Shown here: one piece after another, positions 15,060 to 21,111 of the stretch | How the letters are laid out: every line of letters begins with the position of its first letter | Position numbering within the stretch: position 1 is the first letter of the stretch | NCBI GenBank assembly: GCA_030599175.1 | Contig: JAUVON010000009.1 | Coordinates: 1 to 21,111 of the forward strand | DNA: 21,111 bases | Direction: 5' to 3' | Source: Desulfobulbaceae bacterium | Lineage (GTDB): Bacteria; Desulfobacterota; Desulfobulbia; Desulfobulbales; Desulfocapsaceae | The notes under the pieces: generated by a model | Seen by the model: the letters and a program-made list of their open reading frames with translations, nothing else | Database searches by the model: none | What the model was told of the DNA's origin: nothing | Made by a program: the position numbers and the translations under genes

Positions 15060-15092
15060 GTCTTAGATAAGACAAACAAAGGATTGAGTCAA
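15060..15092 (-). promoter_or_regulatory. Candidate promoter of the feo locus with overlapping dyad
   Basis: On the minus strand, TTGACT (15092-15087) lies 17 bases from TATCTA (15069-15064). This is a 5/6 match at -35 and a weak 3/6 match at -10. A perfect dyad, GTCTTA-GA-TAAGAC (15060-15073), covers the -10 box, a natural place for a repressor to block transcription. The Cys-rich FeoA-like start codon lies about 20 bases further on, behind a strong ribosome-binding site. An iron-dependent repressor is a plausible ligand, but the dyad is not a recognisable Fur box. Confidence 0.4.
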
Positions 15093-15179
15093 TATCTTTT
15101 TAAAGAAACGATAAACTTTTTAGGGATAACTAACCATTGTCGCCTTCAACATCCAAGTAGCCAAAACATGGGGAAGGAT

Positions 15180-16865
15180 TTATTTTTTCTTCGCCCAGGA
15201 GTCCCGCAAGGTGACTGTTCTGTTAAAGACAGGCTTGTTTTTTTGCGAATCGGCGGAGTCGACACAAAAGTATCCCTGGCGTTCAAACTGGACACAGTCT
15301 CCCGACAGCAACTCTGTTAATCCCGGCTCTGCCATCGCGCTGGTCAGAGTGACCATGGATTCAGGGTTAAGCTGGTCGGTAAAATGTGTCTCCTTATCAC
15401 CTTCAGGGTTTTCCACCTTAAACAGACGATCATACAACCGTACGGTAACCGGTACAGCTTTTTCTGCAGAGACCCAGTGTATAGTGCCTTTCACCTTACG
15501 TCCATCGGGTGCTGAACCACCTCTGGTTTCTGGGTCATATGTACAATGAATTTCTTCTACTTCTCCTGTTTCTTCATCAATTTTATGGGAAACATACTGG
15601 ATGAGGTAGCCGTATCGCAGGCGTACCTCTCTACCGGGACCCAGGCGATGGAATTTCCGTGGTGGATTTTCCATAAAATCTGCCCGCTCAATATACAGTT
15701 CCCTGGTGAATGGTATTTTACGGGTGCCCATATCAGGGTTTTGCGGATGGTTTTTCGCCTCCATTTCATCAAGCTGTTCTTCAGGATAATTGTCGAGGAT
15801 AACCTTCACCGGATCGAGAACGCACATTTTTCTTGCTGCATTGGTGTTCAAGTCATCCCTGATGCTGTTCTCCAGAACGGTCATGTCAATCCAACTGTCC
15901 TTTTTTCCAACACCTATGGTCTCAATGAAATTTCGGATAGATGCCGGAGTGTATCCACGCCTGCGAAGGCCGGATAGGGTGACCATGCGGGGGTCGTCCC
16001 ACCCGTCGACATAGCAGCCTTCCACCAGCTGCATAATCTTTCTTTTGCTCATCACAGTGTATGTGAGGTTGAGTCGGGCAAATTCGATCTGCCTGGGATG
16101 GCAGGGGGTGTCAAGAGTGTCAAGTATCCAGTCATAAAGCGGGCGGTGATCCTCAAACTCGAGAGTGCAGAGAGAATGAGTGATATTCTCAAGCATATCG
16201 GAGAGACAGTGGGTGTAGTCATACATAGGATAAATCTGCCATGTATCTCCTGTACGGTGATGAGCAGTTTTGAGTATTCTGTAGATGACCGGATCTCTCA
16301 TATTCAGATTGGGAGAAGCCATATCGATCTTCGCCCTGAGTACATGACTGCCTTCCTCAAAGTCGCCGTTCTTCATGCGTGCAACCAGATCAAGGTTTTC
16401 TGCAATAGATTGATTGCGATAGGGGCTGTCTTTCCCCGGTTCCGTCAGGGTACCGCGGTATTCTCTCATCTGATCCGGGGAGAGCCGGCAGACATACGCC
16501 TTATCTTTTTTTATGAGGGCGATAGCAAATTCATAGAGCTGAGGGAAATAGTCGGAAGCAAAAAAGGGTTGATCCCCCCAGTCATATCCAAGCCACGTTA
16601 CGTCACTTTTAATGGATTCAACGTATGTTGTTTCCTCTTTACTGGGATTGGTATCATCGAATCTCAGGTTGCAGACACCATTATTTTCTTCTTTTATACC
16701 GAAATTAAGGCAGATAGATTTTGCATGACCTATATGGAGGAAGCCGTTGGGTTCAGGTGGAAAACGGGTGGTGATGTTATGGTGTTTTCCGCTCTTCAGG
16801 TCTTCTGCTATAATCTGACGGATGAAATCCAGAGGTTTGTTTTCTTTTTCTGCTTTTTTTTCCAT
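15180..16865 (-). CDS. glnS: Glutaminyl-tRNA synthetase
   Basis: Charges tRNA-Gln directly with glutamine using ATP, in the cytoplasm. The 561-residue length is typical of bacterial GlnRS. Class I signatures are the HIGH motif at 44-47 (FLHIGHAKS) and VMSKRKI at 271-277. [42 protein letters not shown] and the C-terminal anticodon-binding barrels ([10 protein letters not shown], then IHWVSAEKA) separate it from GluRS. The start at ATG 16865 lies 50 bases after the gltX stop on the same strand, so the two synthetases are probably one operon, gltX first. An AAGGA sits rather far upstream of the start. A 256-codon frame on the opposite strand is a shadow. Having GlnRS suggests this organism need not rely solely on the amidotransferase route for Gln-tRNA. 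Confidence 0.97.
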   Translation of the reverse strand: MEKKAEKENKPLDFIRQIIAEDLKSGKHHNITTRFPPEPNGFLHIGHAKSICLNFGIKEENNGVCNLRFDDTNPSKEETTYVESIKSDVTWLGYDWGDQPFFASDYFPQLYEFAIALIKKDKAYVCRLSPDQMREYRGTLTEPGKDSPYRNQSIAENLDLVARMKNGDFEEGSHVLRAKIDMASPNLNMRDPVIYRILKTAHHRTGDTWQIYPMYDYTHCLSDMLENITHSLCTLEFEDHRPLYDWILDTLDTPCHPRQIEFARLNLTYTVMSKRKIMQLVEGCYVDGWDDPRMVTLSGLRRRGYTPASIRNFIETIGVGKKDSWIDMTVLENSIRDDLNTNAARKMCVLDPVKVILDNYPEEQLDEMEAKNHPQNPDMGTRKIPFTRELYIERADFMENPPRKFHRLGPGREVRLRYGYLIQYVSHKIDEETGEVEEIHCTYDPETRGGSAPDGRKVKGTIHWVSAEKAVPVTVRLYDRLFKVENPEGDKETHFTDQLNPESMVTLTSAMAEPGLTELLSGDCVQFERQGYFCVDSADSQKNKPVFNRTVTLRDSWAKKK

Positions 16866-16915
16866 TGATTTCTATGTTTTCCTTATTGATAAGTGTCTCT
16901 TACTACGATGCCATT

Positions 16916-18397
16916 TTATTCGGGGTAGAGCTTCGCTACATCCCGCAGTCTGCTCACTACCCGCTCCTGGCCGATTGAGACCAGAATATCAAACATAGAG
17001 GGGCCGGCAAGCTGCCCGGTTACGACGGTGCGCATCCCATTGATAAGTATGCCGGGTTTGATTTCCAGCTCATCCGCATATTCTCGGACTACACGTTCTG
17101 TTTCTTCCAGATTGAATTGCTCGAGTTGTTCATATCTGTCGGCAAGGACAGGCAGCCATCCAATTAATCCCTCATGTTTAAGCACATTTTTTTTCAGTGG
17201 CTTCTCTTCAACTTTAAAATCATCGGCAAAATAAGCCCTCCCCAGGGTGGCAAAGTCCGTTAGGGTATGAAATCGATTCCTTATCAGTTCCAAAGTGTTG
17301 AGGTACCATTCTTTTTTATCGTTATCGTATGCTTTGTCCCAGAGATTTTCATCTTCCAGCTCAGCTCTGACCATCTCGCCAAGTTCGCTTATCTCCATTG
17401 TCCGCAGGTAATGCTCATTGATAGAGATTGCCTTCGGGTCAGTGAAAAATTTGGGATCGTTTTTTCTATAGTTGAAAATGGAGCTCGATTTATTAATCCG
17501 TTCCAGTGAAAACTTCTCTATCAGCTCTTTTTTTGAGAAAATTTCTTTATCATCGCCATCCGACCAGCCGAGAAGGGCAAGGAAGTTGTTAAGCGCCCAG
17601 GGGATGAAACCATGATCCCGGTAAAATTGAACTGAGACAATTTCACCATGGCTTCTTTTTGAAATTTTTGCCTTCTTGGTGTCGAGGGTCAGAGGCATAT
17701 GGGCAAAAACCGGCAGTGGTGCCTGAAGAGCTTCATAGAGAAGCACCTGTTTAATGCTGTTTGTCATATGATCCTGTCCACGAATAATATGACTGATTTT
17801 ATCGCGGATATCATCAACTACATTGCAGAGAAGGTAGAGAGGCTTGCCATTTGAGCGGACAATAACAAAGTCGTCAATCTCTTTATAGTCAGATTCGATG
17901 CGGCCCAGGATTTTATCATCATAGCCAATGACTCCCGTTCTCTCAGGTACTTTGAAGCGAATTACATAAGGGATTCCAGCCTTTTCTTTATCTGCAATTT
18001 CAGTTGCCGAAAGATTTCTACAGGTACGATCATACCCAAGGGGTTTTTTGGCCGCCAGGGCAGCTTCACGTTTACTGTCAAGTTCTTCTTTTGTGCAAAA
18101 ACATTTATAGGCGAGTTCTTCGTTCAGCAGTTTCTGAGCCGCTGCAATATGTTCTTCACTGAAGTCGGTTTGAAAGTAAGGGCCTTCATCAAAATCGATG
18201 CCGAGCCATTCGAGACCGTCAAGGATACCTTGGATTGACTCCTGGTTGGAGCGGTCAGTATCCGTATCCTCTATGCGAAGAATGAGTTTGCCTCCGGTCT
18301 GTTTTGCATAAAGCCAATTATATAGTGCTGTACGTGCACCACCGATATGCAAATAACCTGTGGGGCTGGGTGGAAAGCGTAGTCGTGTTTCAGTCAT
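16916..18397 (-). CDS. gltX: Glutamyl-tRNA synthetase
   Basis: Charges tRNA-Glu with glutamate using ATP. It is 493 residues long, normal for bacterial GluRS. Class I motifs are HIGG at 17-20 (YLHIGGARTALYNWL) and KISKR at 244-248. RIEDTDTDRS, DDFVIVRSNGKPLY, IIRGQDHMTNS and ALLGWSDGD are standard. A partial zinc-site pattern, Cys99-x-Cys101 and Cys126, is present, but the position that is His in E. coli (CRH) is Asn here (CRN), so zinc binding is doubtful. ATG 18397 is preceded by a good GAGGAAT ribosome-binding site and a short stem-loop. glnS follows 50 bases downstream. Both synthetases are complete, so each amino acid probably has its own enzyme. Confidence 0.97.
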   Translation of the reverse strand: MTETRLRFPPSPTGYLHIGGARTALYNWLYAKQTGGKLILRIEDTDTDRSNQESIQGILDGLEWLGIDFDEGPYFQTDFSEEHIAAAQKLLNEELAYKCFCTKEELDSKREAALAAKKPLGYDRTCRNLSATEIADKEKAGIPYVIRFKVPERTGVIGYDDKILGRIESDYKEIDDFVIVRSNGKPLYLLCNVVDDIRDKISHIIRGQDHMTNSIKQVLLYEALQAPLPVFAHMPLTLDTKKAKISKRSHGEIVSVQFYRDHGFIPWALNNFLALLGWSDGDDKEIFSKKELIEKFSLERINKSSSIFNYRKNDPKFFTDPKAISINEHYLRTMEISELGEMVRAELEDENLWDKAYDNDKKEWYLNTLELIRNRFHTLTDFATLGRAYFADDFKVEEKPLKKNVLKHEGLIGWLPVLADRYEQLEQFNLEETERVVREYADELEIKPGILINGMRTVVTGQLAGPSMFDILVSIGQERVVSRLRDVAKLYPE

Positions 18398-18560
18398 AAT
18401 TATTCCTCGATCAGCCTTCCTGGCTGAGAATTTGAAGTGGAAGTTCTCTTATGGATAATTTTCGTGCTAACCCCAATGAAATACTTACACAACGATGATA
18501 CCACTTTGCTGTTATGAAAGTACGACTCTCTCTCCTCTCCTGGTGCATATGAATTTCATA

Positions 18561-18739
18561 TTAGTACCTTACTCCTGGACTTCTGTCATAAAAAACAAGA
18601 GATAAGCTTAGACTTCGAGAACCTAAACCACAGAGATCACAGAGAACACAGAGGAGAGAAAAATAAATGCTTTTTCTCTGTGCTCTCTGTGAACTCTGTG
18701 GTGAGATAATGTACTTTTTCGGTTGCGAGTGTTGCCCAC
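18561..18739. repeat. CCACAGAG-family hairpin repeat, copy B
   Basis: The fullest copy of this repeat family. It runs AGTACCTTACTCCTG, TCATAAAAAACAAGA, TAAGCTTAGACTTCGAG (18603-18619), then two 27-base arms at 18627-18653 and 18676-18702. The arms pair with only two mismatches, and GAGAAAAA/TTTTTCTC next to the loop offers an alternative extension. The right end, GGTTGCGAGTGTTGCC (18721-18736), resembles the end of copy A. The 17-base piece at 18603 differs by one base from the repeated unit in the element at 1669-1830. It lies between divergent genes, so a terminator role is unlikely. Confidence 0.75.
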
Positions 18740-18879
18740 TTTAATTGTACTGGCTGTTATATATCTGCTTCTCAAGGAATCTTCAAGAGCTTATAGCCGG
18801 AATCTGAGGAGGGAGAGAGCAGGCAACAGAAAATAATTACGGAATGAGTAACTTTGATGGAGAGGCAATTCGTTTTTTG

Positions 18880-18908
18880 TTGTTCTCCATAGATGAAGCT
18901 TGTATAGT
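18880..18908 (+). promoter_or_regulatory. Candidate sigma70-type promoter of serA
   Basis: TTGTTC (18880-18885) and TATAGT (18903-18908) are separated by exactly 17 bases. The -10 box matches consensus at 5/6 positions; the -35 box is weak at 3/6. Transcription would start near 18915, leaving a leader of about 87 bases before the serA start. The prediction is by eye. Confidence 0.4.
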
Positions 18909-19001
18909 TTTCCAGTCAATATCCGCTCGTCGGGATTATAAATTAAGGCTGTAACCAAAGGCTGCAGGCCGGATCGAAGAATTGATTACCAGGGAAGAGA
19001 G

Positions 19002-20594
19002 ATGAAAGTATTGATTAGTGACAATTTATCGCAGGCTGGAGTTGATGTCCTTGAAAAAGCTGGACTTGAAGTTGATGTCAATACCGGTCTGTCTTCAGAT
19101 GAATTAAAAGAAATCATAGGGAATTACGAAGGGTTGGTAATTCGCAGTGCAACCCAGGTTACCGCCGACCTGTTGGAGGCGGCACATAAACTTGAAGTTG
19201 TCGGCCGTGCCGGTATTGGCCTGGATAATGTCGATATCCTGGCTGCAAGTCAGAAGGGTATAGTGGTGATGAATGCTCCCGATGGGAATGCTACTACCGC
19301 AGCCGAGCACGCCATTGCTATGATGATGGCTTTATCCCGCAATATACCCCGAGCCTGCCAGACTATGAAGGAAGGAAGGTGGGAAAAGAAAAAATTTATG
19401 GGAAGAGAAGTTACCGGAAAAACCTTTGGTGTGGTCGGAATAGGGCGCATCGGTGGTATTGCTGCCAGCCGGGCTCAAGGTTTGAAAATGAAAACAATCG
19501 CCTATGATCCGCATATGCCTAAAGAAATGGCCGAAAAGATCGGTGTGGAGCTGGTCACTTTGGAGGAATTGGCTCAGCGGTCAGATTATATCTCAGTACA
19601 TGTCCCCCTTACCACAGAAACCAAAAATCTCGTTTCCACTCAATTTTTCGAGGATATGAAAAGTGACGGTATGTTTATTGATTGTGCCAGAGGTGGAGTA
19701 TGTGATGAAGCAGCACTTTTTGAGGCGTTGTCGGATAACAAAATAGGTGGAGCGGCTCTTGATGTTTTTGGAACCGAACCTACTACACTGGACAATTGCC
19801 CACTCCTCGGTCTGGACAACTTTATCTGTACACCCCATCTGGGAGCATCAACGAGTGAAGCCCAGGAAAGTGTGGCTCTGATAATTGCTGAACAGCTATC
19901 AGACTACTTGTTGAAGGGTGCTGTGACCAATGCGGTCAATGTTCCCTCGGTGAGCGATGATGTACTTGCTCAAGTGGGGCCGTATCTAACCCTTGGGGAA
20001 ATGCTTGGTTCGTTCCATATGCAGATTGCAAGGGGCGGTGTGGAAGAAGTGAATATTGAATACAGCGGAGAGCTTGCGGAACTGAATACCAGTCCTATCA
20101 CTGTGGCATTCTTAAAAGGGCTTTTTACGCCTATCTTAAAAGATGCAGTAAATTTTGTTAATGCACCAATTATTGCAAAAGACAGAGGGATAAGGGTTGT
20201 CGAGTCTAAGAGTGATCAGGCAGATGATTTTATCAATACCCTTTCTGTGAAAGTGACCACCAGCGAGGGCGAAGATGTGCTGGTAGGGACAGTTTTTGGA
20301 CACAACGAGCCTCGCCTGGTTCGTATAAATGATTTTCGGCTGGAGGCGTTGCCTTCAGGTTCCATGCTGCTGGTCTATAATAAGGATGTTCCGGGGGTAA
20401 TCGGCGCTCTCGGTACGACTCTTGGTAATGCGGGGGTAAATATTTCCAGAATGACCGTCGGACGTGAAGAGGAAAGCAACCAGAATGTTATCCTTTTGAG
20501 TACCGATGAATTGACTTCAAAGGAGTTGCTTGAAAAGGTATTAAGTCTAAAAAATGTTGCCGGTGCACAGATCCTGGATCTTCCAGGCCTGTAG
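19002..20594 (+). CDS. serA: D-3-phosphoglycerate dehydrogenase
   Basis: First step of serine synthesis: oxidises 3-phosphoglycerate to 3-phosphohydroxypyruvate with NAD, in the cytoplasm. At 530 residues it is the long form, with an extra intervening (ASB) domain and a C-terminal ACT domain. The NAD-binding motif is VVGIGRIGG (G146, G148, G151), with Asp169 after the next strand favouring NAD. Catalytic Arg230 (CARGGV), Glu259 (FGTEP) and His279 (TPHLGAST) are intact. The intervening domain spans about 320-450 and the ACT domain about 455-530 (LLVYNKDVPGVIGALG), the usual site for serine feedback. GGGAAGAGAG precedes ATG 19002. The DUF1844 gene follows closely and is probably co-transcribed. 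Confidence 0.97.
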   Translation: MKVLISDNLSQAGVDVLEKAGLEVDVNTGLSSDELKEIIGNYEGLVIRSATQVTADLLEAAHKLEVVGRAGIGLDNVDILAASQKGIVVMNAPDGNATTAAEHAIAMMMALSRNIPRACQTMKEGRWEKKKFMGREVTGKTFGVVGIGRIGGIAASRAQGLKMKTIAYDPHMPKEMAEKIGVELVTLEELAQRSDYISVHVPLTTETKNLVSTQFFEDMKSDGMFIDCARGGVCDEAALFEALSDNKIGGAALDVFGTEPTTLDNCPLLGLDNFICTPHLGASTSEAQESVALIIAEQLSDYLLKGAVTNAVNVPSVSDDVLAQVGPYLTLGEMLGSFHMQIARGGVEEVNIEYSGELAELNTSPITVAFLKGLFTPILKDAVNFVNAPIIAKDRGIRVVESKSDQADDFINTLSVKVTTSEGEDVLVGTVFGHNEPRLVRINDFRLEALPSGSMLLVYNKDVPGVIGALGTTLGNAGVNISRMTVGREEESNQNVILLSTDELTSKELLEKVLSLKNVAGAQILDLPGL

Positions 20595-20629
20595 ATTATG
20601 TAGAAAAGATGAGAGGGGGAAAAAGAGAC

Positions 20630-20959
20630 ATGAGTGATGGGGAAACAAAACTGGACAATGGTTGTGGCTGTGAAGAAGGGCAGGTTCCTAATATGGAAGG
20701 CAAATGTGTCATGCCTGAAGTGACATTCTCTGCCTTTGTCATGTCCTTGAATACATCTGTTCTGTATCATCTCGGTGAAATCGCCGACCCTGCATCCGGG
20801 CAAAAAACTAAAAATCTGGATGCGGCAAGACACGGTATTGATACTCTGGCAGTAATTCAAAATAAAACAAAGGGGAATTTAACAACGGACGAGGAGGAAA
20901 TGTTAAAAAATATCCTCTACGATGTTAAGTTAAGGTTTGTTAAAGAAGTTAAAAAGTGA
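20630..20959 (+). CDS. DUF1844 family protein
   Basis: A 109-residue protein of unknown function. The core, TFSAFVMSLNTSVLYHLGEIADPASGQK, followed by DAARHGIDTLAVIQNKTKGNLTTDEEEMLKNILYDVKLRFV, is the hallmark of DUF1844, a small helical domain often found in deltaproteobacteria. The N-terminus is short, acidic and holds three cysteines (CGC and a later C). I chose ATG 20630 because a purine-rich GAGGGGGAAAAAGAG stretch precedes it; ATG 20609, seven codons earlier, is also possible. It sits 35 bases after serA on the same strand, so it is likely in that operon. A palindromic repeat begins at its stop codon. Confidence 0.85.
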   Translation: MSDGETKLDNGCGCEEGQVPNMEGKCVMPEVTFSAFVMSLNTSVLYHLGEIADPASGQKTKNLDAARHGIDTLAVIQNKTKGNLTTDEEEMLKNILYDVKLRFVKEVKK

Positions 20960-21110
20960 TGGCGTCGTAAAAAGTCTTCATCCGGAGTCTCGCAGGCTTG
21001 CTTACCTGGTTCGTTGTTACAATTTTTCTATCATTACGACGTACCGTATGTACGCCGAAATAATAGAAAAATTGCACGCCTCCAATATGAAGCTTTTTAC
21101 TTAGCCATTT
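20959..21110 (+). repeat. Palindromic intergenic repeat, copy 2 (152 bp)
   Basis: Begins ATGGCGTCGTAAAAAGTC (20959-20976) and ends ACTTAGCCATTT (21099-21110), exactly the ends of the element at 1669-1830 but in the opposite orientation. An outer stem pairs GTAAAAAGTCTTCAT (20968-20982) with ATGAAGCTTTTTAC (21087-21100), missing one base. A strong inner stem joins about 21020-21035 to 21061-21075 with one mismatch. CGGAGTCT and GCTTACCTG in the left part are also shared with copy 1. It overlaps the last base of the DUF1844 stop codon. Confidence 0.75.
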
Positions 21111-21111
21111 C

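Larger units (their letters stand above)
18398..19001. other. Gene-free interval between gltX and serA
   Basis: These 604 bases lie between the divergent genes gltX and serA. They hold a small gltX leader stem-loop, TCAGCC-TTCCT-GGCTGA (18411-18427); the large CCACAGAG hairpin repeat (18561-18739); and a candidate serA promoter (18880-18908). Between them I find no tRNA, no T-box features and no plausible small gene. The gltX promoter could not be placed with confidence. Confidence 0.6.

Noticed and set aside
16098..16868. A 256-codon plus-strand frame opposite glnS
   Set aside because: It is antisense to an intact and unmistakable glutaminyl-tRNA synthetase. The translation resembles no family I know and has no ribosome-binding site.
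18411..18427. Short stem-loop in the gltX leader as a possible T-box or attenuator
   Set aside because: Only a six-base stem next to the ribosome-binding site. No T-box sequence, specifier loop or terminator is visible, and T-boxes are rare outside Gram-positive bacteria.

Overview
The window looks like a stretch of core chromosome from a Gram-negative anaerobe. I infer a deltaproteobacterium (Desulfobacterota), perhaps Desulfobulbales-like, but this rests on gene content only: a two-FeoA feo locus with a Cys-rich FeoB-associated peptide, a separate glutaminyl-tRNA synthetase beside the glutamyl enzyme, a DUF1844 protein after serA, and intergenic palindromic repeats. No phage, insertion sequence, CRISPR, tRNA or rRNA is visible.

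Layout. At the left, on the minus strand, is a cardiolipin synthase (84-1589). A palindromic repeat follows (1669-1830). A plus-strand run then starts with argJ (arginine biosynthesis) and a SixA-like phosphatase. Next come avtA (valine-pyruvate aminotransferase) and an exported protein made almost wholly of MORN repeats, which overlaps the avtA stop. A large imperfect hairpin (7038-7156) separates it from a possible five-gene operon (7185-11649): a DUF4177 protein, a YbdK-type carboxylate-amine ligase, a gamma-glutamyltransferase, an ECF sigma factor, and its membrane-anchored anti-sigma factor carrying a Cys/His zinc-binding motif.

From 11827 to 18397 everything is on the minus strand. In transcription order this is gltX and glnS, then the ferrous-iron uptake locus: a Cys-rich FeoA-like protein, a FeoB-associated Cys-rich membrane peptide, feoA and feoB. 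To the right, on the plus strand, are serA (phosphoglycerate dehydrogenase) and a DUF1844 protein. The window ends in a second copy of the palindromic repeat seen near 1.7 kb, in the opposite orientation.

How the parts fit. Most genes are housekeeping: arginine, valine/alanine and serine synthesis, aminoacylation, membrane lipid and iron uptake. Two things stand out. One is the gamma-glutamyl ligase/transferase pair next to a sigma/anti-sigma pair whose metal motif resembles thiol-redox sensors; this may be a regulated thiol or gamma-glutamyl module. The other is two families of intergenic repeats. One has conserved ends with compensating stem changes. The other is built on CCACAGAG-type arms. 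A 17-base module is shared between the two families.
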